NCBI GenBank assembly: GCA_963682175.1
Contig: OY821792.1
Location: 31,928,652 to 31,992,651 of the forward strand
DNA: 64,000 nt
Reading direction: 5' to 3'
Source of the DNA: Triglochin maritima
Taxonomy: Eukaryota; Streptophyta; Magnoliopsida; Alismatales; Juncaginaceae
Shown: one piece after another, positions 1 through 11,745 of the stretch
Numbering within the stretch: position 1 is the stretch's first letter
Layout: the number at the start of each line of letters is the position of its first letter
Notes under the pieces: model-generated
The model's database searches: none
Told to the model about the DNA's origin: nothing
Seen by the model: the letters and a program-made list of their open reading frames with translations, nothing else
Program-made: the position numbers and the translations under genes

Positions 1-589
1 TGCACATTATAACTTTGCTTTATCAAGGGGCCCACTAATATCATCACTCATTTAAAAGGGGCAATGATAATCTTTTGACTAACTATCTTCTCCAACAAAA
101 GTCATACTTAACCAACCAATGTCTTTACACTACACTCATCGATAACTCAAGACACTAGTCTAATTAAGCAATTCTTAAGTGATCGGATATAAGTCTCATA
201 TCAAAGGACCAAAGACACAGTAAAACATTAATGACACAGAAAACACAATTCGATAATGTTTTACTTATTACGTCTATTCAGTATACAAAAGTAATATTTT
301 TCCTCTTTTGTGTACTCGTGTTGTCACTCACTTGTAGAGCTACAGTGATCTATGACCAACACGACAATCTTAACTCTGTAATTGATGTCCCATGTTAATT
401 ACCATGATTGCGAATATCTTTTGTTTTATGTAAACCAATATCTTTTAGAGCTCTACGGTTAATGACCAAGAGCCTCTTCCTTAACACTTCTAAAAGACGA
501 ATAACATAAACAAGGAACAAAATGATTTCTCATTCAATTCATAATAATTGACATTTAAAAGTAAAAACTTTTAGAACACATTCCCTTCA
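1..589 (-). repeat. Partial LTR of the 2-kb copia family, minus strand, cut by the window edge
   Basis: This stretch is the reverse complement of the first ~590 bases of the LTRs at 10160 and 39825. Read on the minus strand it starts at 589 with TGAAGGGAATGTGTTCTAAA. The LTR continues leftward out of the window, so neither its palindrome array nor its 3' end is visible. The bases beyond 589 (590 onward) do not look like a polypurine tract, so this is either a 5' LTR or a solo LTR rather than a 3' LTR. No coding content. Confidence 0.9.
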
Positions 590-2600
590 GGGTGTTGGGT
601 TTTAAAGAGAAAACTCTCTCTCTTTCATTCTCTTCTCACTTGCACACTCTCACTCTCTTCCTTTCCTTGTGCGGCGAGCAGCAACGGAGCAGGCGGCTCC
701 GGTGGAGTAGGCGTGGTCCCAGCGTGAGGCGTGCGGAGGTGGACGCGCGAGGAGAACGGAGGCGCGAGCGAGGCTCCGACGAGTTTTGTCGTTCTCTCGA
801 GTTATGTCGGTTCTTAGTGTGTTTGGTTGTTGCTCACCCTCGTGGGAGGGTTTTGTTGGTCGGTCGGGGGAGGTTGGAGACCTCTCTGGCGACGTGGTTA
901 CGTAAATCCTCGGCTGGCGCGAGGTTGAAGAGGAGTCGACCGGGTTCCTTTGGGCGGTCGACTGATGTAGTGTTTTTACCCGACTTTAAACTTCACCGGT
1001 CGAACGATGCGTTGCGGCGGTCGACCGGTAGTGCATTTTGCTGGTGAGTTGAGATTGCCTGTTGTGTTTCGGTCGACCGGGTCCTTGGGTCCGTTCGATC
1101 GGAACTTAAGTGTACTGGATTATTTTGCATGATTGTTCAACCGTTATGATTGTGTTCGACTGTTATATGACTTAGAACTGCTAGGATGCCCTGATAGTTT
1201 TCGGTCGACTGAGACCCCTAAGTCGGTCGACCGATAGTTTGAACTGATGTTGACCAGACTCCGAATTTTGACCTCATATCGGTCGACCGGTTTTAGATCT
1301 CTGTTCGACCGTTGGGACTTAAGTTTTGCGCAAAGAGTTCGACCGTTACAAACTTTCGGTCGACCGATTCCCTTGAAGAAGCAGTCGACCGAGTTGTCTC
1401 TTTCGGTCGACCGTTTTTGCACAGGACTGAATTCCTGGTTCTTTTTGAATGCCAACTCTATCTACGGAAACCCGTGTCCTCGCCTTGTGCGTGAGCCGGG
1501 AGGTGACGGTGGGCGCATACGCGTGCCTGCCCAGGGACCGTCGTGTGGAAGAGTGTGGGTGTTCGGGACGTGTCACCTCCGTGTATGGATCGTGACTTGA
1601 TGTGATGGATTGATTGGATTCACCGTAGAGTAGCATGTCTGAGGGATCACGGATCCTAATGTATGATGTTATGCGAGTACGCAACTGTCGTTGGGTGATG
1701 TGACTACCGGCCTAGATGGCTACGGAGGTCGCTGCCCTGCTTTCATAGCGGCGCGGTTGGTGTTTGCGGCTCGTGGAGCCTAATGACCTGACAGACTTTG
1801 GTCAGGACCCATCTGATGTTGTGCCAGACGTATTGATGGACCACCGATGTTGTTCCGGTGATGCCACCGATGATGTTTCGGCGATGATGATTGATGGGCT
1901 GATGCTGTTCTGGCTATGTTCCTCAGATGGGCACCTACTGAGATGATGATTGATGGACTGACCGAGCGACGGCTCCGTTGGTGTGGTTTCAACCACGAAG
2001 TTACAGATCTGTTTCTTATGGCGCGGACTTGGCAGATGCTCCTTGCCGAACCCCATGATTAGTGTAGCCGCGTGTGGGGAGTGTCACGTCATGTTCCGTT
2101 ACACCGTATGTGCCTACGGTAGATCTCCTTGGGAGACCCGATGATGATTGTCAGACTGATGTCCTGTGTTACCCTTCGGGGGAACTGTTTTCCTTACTGT
2201 TGATGACATGACATGCTACTAGTATGATAGGTTCATTTGTACTACTGCATGCATATAAGTGAGCTTGGCATACGGGATTTTCTTATGGAAACTCAAGCAT
2301 TGTTGTTATATCTTTTTCAGGACCGCAGTAGGTCCAGTTTGGGTGGTGATCAGCGGACGCGCGCATCTTGGGATCAGATCCACTCTTTCGGACCACTGAG
2401 GTCGACATGATTACTTTTATCTCCCTTTGTTATTCTGTTGTAATCATGTATTGTTTTGACAAACTCTGATGTAATATGGTGCACCGCTTATATATTTGAT
2501 GAGAAGTAACAGTCCCGTCTTTGATTATTGGTCTCTGATGTCTTATTAATGATGTTACTGTAATTGTTATTTATTTTATACGTTGTAGACTTCTACATAT
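590..2600. repeat. LTR-like non-coding block of an unclassified retroelement
   Basis: About 2 kb with no convincing gene. It is richer in G+C than its surroundings, opens with a CT-rich tract (about 606-665), then carries a palindrome array (934-1412), followed by GATG-rich sequence (1800-1960) and a T-rich tail (2400-2590). The base composition and the T-rich tail resemble a long plant LTR, but I could not fix TG/CA ends or a target-site duplication. A 151-codon open frame at 592-1047 is low-complexity and resembles nothing I know. Boundaries are approximate. Confidence 0.45.
934..1412. repeat. GGTCGACC palindrome array (seven pairs)
   Basis: Exact or one- to two-mismatch copies of GGTCGACC start at about 934/956, 998/1019, 1071/1093, 1203/1225, 1281/1303, 1337/1358 and 1383/1405. 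Within each pair the starts are 21-22 bp apart; the distances between pairs vary from about 46 to 130 bp. Six copies are exact. Most extend to the 10-bp palindrome CGGTCGACCG. The same paired arrangement is seen in the copia LTRs and in a MITE elsewhere in the window. Confidence 0.9.
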
Positions 2601-3920
2601 TCAATATTTTTATTCAAGAGAGAGAAGAAAAAAATAAAGAAATAAAAAGTTTAATGTCCACGGAAAAGTTGTTTGGTGGAATTAAAAACTAGAGTAAGTT
2701 AATGCAGCCAATCACTAAAATGAGAAGAATTCGGCAGAAAGTGGTTTGTGGGAGTCATTCCCAACTAAACAAAAGATTGGAGAGTCATCAAATCACTAAA
2801 TAGCGTTGCGTTTATTAACTCCTTTTGTTGCAAAACCACTAAGCATCCAACAACTTTGGTGGGAACTTCTTTTTCACTAGCTACGATTTCATCACATTCA
2901 CATCAACGTATAATGGAAATGCATTTGGTACGTTCTTTTATTGCATCATTAATTAATTAATACACTCTTCTTCTTCTTCTTCTTAAATCTTAATGTTAGA
3001 GCCTTAAATTAAAGGCTAACATTCAAGTGAAGTAACTTGTGAAACAACTTCTTCTTTAGGAAACAAAGTAACAAATTAACAAGAACAGTTCCTTTTCCCT
3101 TCTTCAACCTTTTCGATCTCAACCCATAATAAATAAGCTAGGTGTAACTAATCAACCGAATTGGTTTATGACAACATTATTGTAAATGAACTCAAAACCC
3201 AAAACCCAGTACATTACATGAGAGCTTGTACCAACATATATATTATATATTTGAAAGACTGCCCATATGTATTCATCTAGCTATATAGCTCTTTAATTAC
3301 TCCGACTATATATTTGAGACAGCTAAGACACGATGTAAATACATAAATATATATATATATAGTTGCAATCTAAGACAACTTGATATATTTGTTGTGCACG
3401 ATACGTTTGAAATTGATGGCTAATACTTGGCAAAATTATGATAACGTACGTAGTGGAATTGTCTAATTAATGTGACGAGTTGAACTAGAATAGTGTTTGT
3501 AAAGAGAAGTCGACACTCGTACGTAGTCATACACAAAACCAAGTTAATTTAACATCAAACCTAGCCATCAATTAATTTCAACCGTATCATACACAAACCC
3601 CACTAATAGTTTCTTTAATCTTTATGAAACCCAAACAACCATTGACACATGCATCCCTATTCCCTAACAGAGGAAGATACTCATGCAACTCCTCCTAAAC
3701 TGCAAAGATGAAAAAGGTTAATTAGATACATTTCCACCTCTAGTCTCTAGACTAGATGTAAGCAATTATTTAAACTAGAAGCAACCACGTTAACCAATAA
3801 ATTAAAATCAATCATTTCACAAAAGTTTAAGGACCATTTTGCAAACATGTGGTCCAACTCTTATTTAGTCACCACCTATCCACCACATTCACAACATATC
3901 AAACAATCATTATACGGATG
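2601..3920. other. AT-rich intergenic DNA upstream of the transporter gene
   Basis: No coding region is supported. The stretch contains a short CTT microsatellite (about 2967-2984) and TA-rich tracts (about 3235-3360). The last several hundred bases presumably hold the promoter of the gene starting at 4114. I saw no repeat boundary in it. Confidence 0.6.
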
Positions 3921-3921
3921 C

Positions 3922-3929
3922 TATAAATA
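3922..3929 (+). promoter_or_regulatory. Probable TATA box of the UMAMIT-like gene
   Basis: TATAAATA lies about 190 bp upstream of the chosen start codon at 4114, giving a predicted transcription start near 3955 and a 5' leader of about 160 nt. This is a position and consensus call only. Confidence 0.55.
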
Positions 3930-4113
3930 TGTGGGTATTGTGTTCATTGATTTTTCAAGAGAAGCACATACAATTAAGTTACTTAGGTCGTAAGTACTTA
4001 ATATATAGCTTCAATAATTTGGTGGTGTTAGTGGAGATCTCTTCGTATACATATATATATATACATACATATTCGATCGGATTCGACCGAAATTGATCCG
4101 GTCGACACACACA

Positions 4114-6288
4114 ATGGCCGATCGGGAGGGCTACTTTGGAAGGTTGTTCGGTAAAGCGAAGCCTTATCTCGCGATGATATCGCTTCAATTCGGCTATGCC
4201 GGAATGAATGTGTTGGTTAAATTGTCACTCAATCAAGGAATGAGCCATTATGTACTTGTGGTTTATCGTCACGCTTTCGCCACCTTCTCTATGGCTCCTT
4301 TCGCACTTATACTCGACAGGTAATTCATATATAACACATTTTAATTTTGTGTAAATCTATATACATAAAACACACCTTAATTAATTTCATTAGTGCATGC
4401 TTGAATTATATATATATATATATTTCATTAGTTTTGAACAAATATTTATGGTTAATGAACAGGAAAGTGAGACCAAAGATGACATTCTCAATTTTCATGC
4501 AAATCTTCGTGTTGGGACTGCTTGGGTAAGTTATAATATATATCACTAATAATTAAACATCAATATTAATGATGGCTATTGCAAAACTATTAATGTCTAT
4601 TAATTTGCAGACCAGTGATAGATCAAAATTTCTACTACGTCGGTCTGAAGTTAACTTCTCCAACTTTCTCTTGTGCCATGAGCAACATTCTTCCGGCCAT
4701 GACTTTCATCATGGCAGTGATTTGCAGGTAACGGCAACGGATTGTACAGCAACGTACGCATATATAACCACTGTCTACTTATTTACTTTAAATTTTATGA
4801 ATTAATGTCTACATTAAGGATGGAGAAGGTTGACATCAAAAGAATAAGATGCCAAGCAAAGGTGATCGGGACGATAGTGACAGTAGCTGGAGCTATGGTG
4901 ATGACGGTCTACAAGGGACCTATTCTGAACATTTTGTCGACCGGCCACCACCACGCTTCAGAGGAGTCTAGCGAAGCAAACTCGGGTGATAAAGACATGC
5001 TCTTGGGGTCCGTCTTCCTCATTATTGCAACCTCCGCTTGGGCCGCTCTTTTCGTGATACAGGTAATTAAAGGAGGACGTGTGCACACTAGTTATATACC
5101 AACAAATTAAGACTAAAAATCTACCAACTAATCAATTTACTTAATTAAGAGTACTTTTATGTGTTTTATTATTATTATTTAAATAAATAAATAAATAATA
5201 TTGTTTCAGGCATATACATTGAAGAGGTACTCAGCTCAACTTTCTCTAACAACTCTGATATGTGGTGTTGGAACACTTCAATCCATTGTGGTTACTCTCT
5301 TCATGGAACACAAACCCTCTGCCTGGAAGATTGGATTTGACATGAACCTTCTCTCTGCTGCCTATGCAGTAAGAAACACATGCAATAACTCATCTTATAA
5401 TTAATCTCCATCGTATTAGCTAGAAAGATATTGTATTAATTAATGTGACTATTTGTTTGTTTAATAATGAACAGGGTATTGTAACTTCTGGGATTGCCTA
5501 CTATGTTCAAGGACTAGTGATCAAAGACAAAGGACCTGTGTTTGCATCAGCCTTCAGCCCTCTAATGATGATAATTGTTGCTGTCATGGGCTCCTTCATT
5601 CTCTCTGAACAGATCTTCTTAGGAGGGTACGTATGTTTGCCATTTTACCATGCTTAATTAATTTTAGATACTTTCACGTTTACCAAAACTTCCATTAGTG
5701 CGCAGGAGAGGAAAATTAACCTCTAAATATGGTTAAACATTTCAAACCAAAGGGCGTCTTAAATATATATAAATATATATATATATATTTGAAGTTGGAA
5801 GGAAGTTTAGGATATCATGTCATTTATTTGATATACTTAATCCAAGATCTAGCTTTATGAATAAGTACAACAACTTACTTAATCAATATTCTAGCTCCAC
5901 TTAATGGGAAAGTGACTATGGACGTCTCCTACTGGACACTGAGTGACTTTTGCATGCTTTACCACTTGGTGCACCCATCCATACATGATTACAAGAGTAC
6001 TAAACCCCGATTAAAAATTAAACCTTTCTCTAACATGTATGTGGTGATCGATGTAATTATTAATCCATATATTTTCATGCATGCAGAATACTTGGTGCAA
6101 TCCTGATAGTTGCAGGACTCTACTCAGTGCTGTGGGGGAAATACAAAGAATCCCAAGAGATGAAAGAGGAGTTGCCATTAGCAATCAAAGACACTAACAC
6201 TGAACTTAAACCACAATCCTTAGAAGTGGTTCAAGCAAATTATGGAGCAAACAAAGAAACAAAACCAACCAACAACCAAGTCCCATAA
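4114..6288 (+). CDS. WAT1-related / UMAMIT family transporter (nodulin MtN21-like, EamA domains)
   Basis: Predicted multi-pass membrane transporter of the plant UMAMIT (WAT1-related, MtN21-like) family. Known members export amino acids or move auxin across the plasma membrane or tonoplast; the substrate here cannot be told. Seven exons with GT-AG borders join in frame: 4114-4319, 4463-4525, 4611-4727, 4819-5062, 5210-5368, 5475-5626 and 6087-6288. They give 380 residues, the usual family length. The N-terminus (LFGKAKPYLAMISLQFGYAG) and the YVGLKLTSPTFSCAMSNILP segment are typical of the first EamA half, and SGIAYYVQGLVIKDKGPVFASAFSP of the second. A hydrophilic loop with a HHH run separates the halves, and the tail after YSVLWGKYKE is soluble. 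The start is the first ATG before the conserved N-terminus; the in-frame ATG at 4093 would add seven residues. The gene looks intact, and a copia element lies about 1.3 kb downstream. Confidence 0.93.
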
Positions 6289-7607
6289 ACGGATGTGGAA
6301 TTAATCAAACCAAGGCCTCAATACAGTACGTTGATCGAGGATAGGGGGAGAGAGAGAGAGAACAGAGAGCTTAATTATGTCTTCTTTCTGCAATAACATG
6401 TCTTTATTTGGATATTATTGTTACTTTTTTTGTTGTTGGAGTCATTTTTTTTTTTTTTTTGGAGTTTAGTGTGATGTAGATGGGTGATGCTTGCTGCCGA
6501 TGAGAATCAATCATGAGAGAGACTAGAGAGAGAGAGGCTTGTAAGAATCTCTTGTATTTGGATATTAAAAGTTTTTAAATAATACAAAGCCTTTTGATGA
6601 AAGTCAGGTTAATTAATTCTGTTGTATTTTGGTATCAACTATCAGGATTCTGACATGGTAGGGCTGAATTTGAAAAAGAATTAACAACACACAATTATAT
6701 ACCTTTTAAGTTACTAATATTTTAAAATTATAAGCTTATCCAAAACAAATGAATTTAAATCACGTCGTTTCCAAATTTGAAGTTGTAAATTTCATTATTC
6801 AATCTTTTTTTGATAGTTCATTATTCGAAGTATCATATTAAATCTACACATGATAAATTAATCTCATCCATACAGTGGCATTTATTAGACTCCCTACAAA
6901 AAAACTTCCTTCCTTCCTTCTGAACTTCACTTTCTTTACAATTATTATAATTATAAAGAAACTAAAGAGTGGAATGCGATACACACGGATACACCACCAT
7001 AACTTAGAGCGGATCTCCCACTATTTAATTATCCAAATCTCAACCCCTATCTACAAGCATGAGAGGTGCCATGCATAATTTGTTCTAGAATTAAAGGAGG
7101 TGATGAATGAAAGCAACAACTTTATGGGAGGTTAATTGCATGGTTGTTTATAATTAAAATGAACACGTACAGCGTATATATAATTAAGCTTTGTGAATGG
7201 TCTATGGTGATACCTTATGAGTGTAGACACTGATCATGTTATGGTACGTACTAATATTTGATATTGAATAATGTTGCTTAAAGACATGTTTGTCTTCATG
7301 GAAGGCATTATAAACCCAAGTGGGGAAACTCCCCCGGCCCGGTCATCTTCCACGGTTCTCCGCATACTACAACATCCATTAATTATTATTTTTGTTTTTT
7401 ATTGAACCTACGATATTATTGACAGAAGAAAAAGAAGAATGATATCGAGATTGAAGACTCGTGAAGTGGACGAATTTGTGTTTGTTGATTATATTATTTG
7501 TGATTACAATTTGATGAATATATATAGAGAACAAGACACAAGATTTTTTTTAGAGATGCTTGTAGATATTGTCATCTTGGTTGTTATCTTTGTGTATAGC
7601 CAATGTA
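6289..7607. other. 3' flank of the transporter gene and AT-rich intergenic DNA
   Basis: The first few hundred bases are probably 3' UTR, with GA-rich runs (about 6349-6361 and 6520-6537) and a T-run (about 6446-6461). The remainder is AT-rich with only short open frames that resemble nothing known. The copia insertion target TGTTT is at 7608-7612. Confidence 0.6.
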
Positions 7608-7660
7608 TGTTTTGTTGGAATTGGTTTATAATTGTTTAATACAAGAATTATGGGAGAATC

Positions 7661-8046
7661 GGTCGACCGAAACTTAAGTGTCCGGTCGACCGAATTACTC
7701 CAGGAGCCACGGGGCTTGGAACAGATCAAGGATCGGTCGACCGGTTCTGGGAATTCGGTCGACCGAAAAACGTCAGGAGATTCAGGGCTCAGGATTGATC
7801 AAGATTCGGTCGACCAGTGCTGGGCACGCGGTCGACCGAAAAGAGACAATAGCTGCGAGATGAAAATCAACATGCAGATCGGTCGACCGGTGTTGGACAT
7901 GCGGTCGACCGAAAATGTCCAGGAGCTTCAGGCGCTATTCAAAAGCGCGAAACGGTCGACCGGCTATGGGCACGCGGTCGACCGAATGATGGCAGTTACG
8001 CGAACTAACCGAAACCCGACCGACCGATGGGACATTCCAGTCGACC
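7661..8046. repeat. Phased GGTCGACC palindrome array in U3 of the 5' LTR
   Basis: Palindrome starts are at 7661, 7684, 7735, 7757, 7808, 7830, 7881, 7903, 7954, 7976, then degraded copies at 8018 and 8039. Successive distances are 23, 51, 22, 51, 22, 51, 22, 51, 22, 42 and 21 bp, so pairs recur every 73-74 bp. Spacer sequences between neighbouring pairs retain similarity (for example CAGGAG...GATCAAG), so this is an old tandem repeat whose palindromes stayed conserved while the spacers diverged. Confidence 0.93.
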
Positions 8047-8100
8047 ATTTTCAGGCAGTTATGCACGATCTGAATTATTCTCTGTACGAATTTAGCCCAT

Positions 8101-8108
8101 TATAAATA
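8101..8108 (+). promoter_or_regulatory. LTR TATA box (5' LTR)
   Basis: TATAAATA lies directly downstream of the palindrome array, so the array is in the position of a U3 enhancer. The equivalent site in the 3' LTR is at about 14824-14831. Confidence 0.7.
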
Positions 8109-8505
8109 GGATTTTCGCCCTAATCTTGTAACATAACATACAATACTTATTCCCTTGAGAGAGATTAAACTAGAGAGAGATCTAGAGTGCTTTGGGAGAC
8201 ATATTGCTTCCAATCGTTTGTAATCTCGGAGACTTCTCTTGTTGGAGAAGAGCTTCAAGGAAAGGAAACACGTAGGAGACCCCCCAAGGACGTAGGCATC
8301 TTGCCGAACCTTGTAAAATCGCGTGTGTCGTGGTTTGCTTCAGGTGTGTTGTGTGATTGCTTGCTATTTCATCTTATTTGTGTTTACTTGTTGCATTACG
8401 ATTGGGAGAGGGTCAGAAGTTAATTCCGCAGTCCATATTCTATATATTTCGTGGTGCGTGTAATCCGTGTCGTGTTAGTGCATCATAGATCCCCCTCCCA
8501 ACAGC

Positions 8506-8517
8506 TGGTATCAGAGC
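8506..8517 (+). other. Primer-binding site (initiator tRNA-Met type)
   Basis: TGGTATCAGAGC starts two bases after the 5' LTR and is the standard plant copia primer-binding site complementary to the 3' end of initiator methionine tRNA. Confidence 0.93.
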
Positions 8518-11329
8518 TTTGGTTGCACTTACGATGGTGGAGGAAGCGCGGAATTTTGAAATTCACCGGGAAAGGGAACTTTCCAACATGGCAACGGAGG
8601 GTTCGTGCGTTGATGTCTCAGACGGGTGGGTTATTGCTGACGTTGATGGAGTTGAAAAGAAGCCGTCGAAGATGGCCGACGAAAAGTGGGAGAGTCTGAA
8701 TCTCCGGGCTATTGAGATCATCGAGTTATGCCTCTCGGATGATCTGGTTTTCGAGGAATCAGGGAAGACCGCGACAGAATATTGGAAACTTCTGGAGGAG
8801 AGGTTCATGAAGAAGAACCTTAGCAACAAGTTGAATCTGAAGCGTCAGCTGTACATACTTCGGATGAAGGAGAACACGCCGTTCATTGAGCATCTCTCGG
8901 TGTTCAATAAGTTGATAGTTGATCTGACTCAGCTTGAGGACAAGATGGAGGATGTAGACAAGGCAATGTTGTTATTGACGTCGCTGCCGGACTCGTATGA
9001 GAACTTGGTGAATACGATCATATATGGCAAGGATTCGTTGGTGTTGGAGGAGGTCAAGGGCACGCTGATCTCCTACGATGCAAGGAGGAATTCTGGTAGT
9101 AGCTCTTTCAAGAAGGGTGAATGATTGATCGCAGCACCGGAAAGGGGCAGGACGGGTAACAAAGGAAGAAGCAACGAAAGGGGCCGGTCCAAATCAAATG
9201 GGAGATCCTTTGAATGTTTTTTCTGCAAGAAGGTTGGTCATATGAAGCATGACTGTAGGGCCTTCAAGGAGTCGCTGCAGAAAGGGAAAGACATATACAA
9301 TTCCGTCAGTGTGGTGGAGGAGAAGAACGAAGTCGACGTTCTAACAGTTTGCGTTGCAGGTATTGATAAATCATCATCCAGATGGATTTTAGATACAGGA
9401 GCATCATTTCACATGTGCCCGGATAAGGAGTGATTCACATCCTATGAGCCACTGAAAAGAGGGATCGTTGTTATGGGCAATGATGCGCAGTGCACGCGAC
9501 GAAGACAGCACCGCACTTTGGCATATGAGGCTTGGTCATATGTCGGAAAAGGGTTTGTGTGAGCTACACAAACAGGGATTGCTGAAGGGTGTTAAGAGCT
9601 GCAAATTAGATTTTTGCAAGTATTGTGTCTTCGGTAAATAGCACAAGATTCGATTCAAGACGGTTATCCACAAGACGAAGGAAATTCTGGAGTATGTGCA
9701 CTCAGACGTCTGGGGACCGGCTCAGGTTCGGTCAAAAGGTGGAGCTGAATATTTCGTCACATTCATAGACGACTTCTCAAGGAAAGTATGAGTTTATTTT
9801 CTGAAAAATAAGTTTGATGTCTTTGATAAGTTTAAAGCATGGAAGACCCAAGTAGAGAAAAGTACAGGAAAATTTGTTAAGTACTTACAGACAGATAACG
9901 GTGGTGAGTACACCTTAAGGGAGTTTGCAAGTTTCTGTGAGAAAGAAGACGTCACGAGGCATTTCACTACACCGCGGAGTCCAGAACAAAACGACGTAGC
10001 TGAAAGGATGAACAGAACACTATGTGAACGGGCAAGGAGCATGAGGCTTCATGCGAATTTGTCGAATGATTTCTGGGCAGAAGCAGTAGATCTTGCATGT
10101 TACTTGGTAAATATCTCACCGTCATCGACACTTGAATTAAAGACGCCTCAGGAAGTGTGTGAAGGGAATGTGTTCTAAAAGTTTTACTTTTAAATGTCAA
10201 TTATTATGAATTGAATGAGAAATCATTTTGTTCTTTGTTTATGTTATTCGTCTTTTAGAAGTGTTAAGGAAGAGGCTCTTGGTCCTTAACCGTAGAGCTC
10301 TGAAAGATATTGGTTTGCATAAAACAAAAGATATTCGCAATCATGGTAATTAACATGGGACATTAATTACCGAGTTAAGATTGTCGTGTTGGTCATAGAT
10401 CATTGTAGCTCTACAAGTGAGTGACGACATGAGTATGCAAAAGAGGAAAATATTACTTTTGTATACTGAATAGACCTAATAAGTAAAATATTATAGAAAT
10501 GTGTTTCTGTGTCATTAATATTTTACTGTGTCTTTGGTCCTTTGATATGAGACTTATATCTAATCACTTAAGGAATACTTAATTAGATCAGTGTCTTGAA
10601 CTATCGATCAGTGTAGTGTAAAGGCATTGGTTGGTTAAGTACAACTTTTGTTGGAGAAGATAGTTAGTCAAAAGACTATCATTGCCCCTCTTAATTGAGT
10701 GATGATATTAGTGGGTCCCTTGATAAAGCAAAGTTATAATGTGCACAATGTGATTTGAGTTAAGTCACATATTTATAACTAGCTTAAAGAGATCAAGAAA
10801 TGAATACTAATACAAAGATGACACAATACTACTTTGTGTGTATTCTTAATATCATGAGGCAAGGGACGGACACAAGTGGTGCACTCCATCACTAAGTGGA
10901 TCGGGTTTTGGTTCGAGTGGAATTAAGACATCTAACTAATTGGGAGCTATAATGTGTAGCTAGATACCGCTTATAGCTTGTGATATTAAACTCTTAATAT
11001 CACTGCCAACTTAGTTTAGATCCTCCCATAGGTCACACCGCAAAACTGGGAAACAAGAAATGAGGATTTTGAGTTCATAAGATGTGTCGGGTTTCATGTT
11101 GAAAATATGACACATGGGGTGAACAAGCAAAATCAAAATTATGTTGTGATTAATAACATAATTAGAATCTAAATTAAATTCATATGTGATGTAAATATTA
11201 TGGGGTGTAATGATTGATCATTACATAGGATAATATGTTACATAAGTTGTGAATTTACTACTAATCCCGAAATGTCAAATTTTGTAGGGGTTAAACCGAA
11301 ATTTGACAAGTCTGCAAGACTGTGCAAAC

Positions 11330-11556
11330 GATCGACCGGTTAATGGATAACGGTCGACTGAAGGTGCACGGTCGACCGGACGTGTCTCGACCGATAACAG
11401 GGAATTTTCGTCTGTTCGGAACGGTCGACCGAATCTATCGGTCGGTCCACCGAACATTGCGATGAAATATTCTACGTTAAGAATGGTCGACCGAATCTCG
11501 CACGGTCGACCAAAATTGGGTTCGAGCGGTCGACCGGACCTTCGTAACGGTCGACC
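11330..11556. repeat. GGTCGACC palindrome array in the solo LTR
   Basis: Exact or near copies start at 11330, 11352, 11370, 11385, 11423, 11444, 11485, 11504, 11528 and 11549. Pair distances are 22, 21, 19 and 21 bp. Six copies are exact. The array lies about 180 bp upstream of the LTR TATA box. Confidence 0.9.
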
Positions 11557-11737
11557 GGTCCAGACGGTTTTATGCAGAATTAATTTAAGAATTAATTAGA
11601 TCATGCATGGAATTGGTCCATAATTGATTTAATTCGTGGCTAATATTATTTATTAATAAATAATGGATGGTTAGATGGAATTTTGCATGAGATCATGGGC
11701 AAGGGGTTGCACATGAATAGGTAATTTGGAGAGAACT

Positions 11738-11745
11738 TATAAATA
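11738..11745 (+). promoter_or_regulatory. LTR TATA box (solo LTR)
   Basis: TATAAATA in the context ACTTATAAATACAAG, conserved in the related LTR at 41403-41410. Downstream sequence would be the R and U5 regions. Confidence 0.65.

Larger units (their letters stand above)
7613..8503 (+). repeat. 5' LTR of the copia element
   Basis: Starts TGTTGG and ends AACA, immediately followed by the primer-binding site. U3 holds the palindrome array (7661-8046), then a TATA box at 8101-8108. It has the same length as the 3' LTR. Confidence 0.96.

Noticed and set aside
592..1047. 151-codon open frame at the left end
   Set aside because: Low-complexity, starts in a CT-rich tract and runs through the palindrome array; not similar to any known protein.
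7661..8046. Palindrome pairs as RNA hairpins (10-bp stem, ~12-nt loop)
   Set aside because: Possible on paper, but the arrays lie upstream of the LTR TATA box and so are probably outside the transcript; kept only as an alternative.
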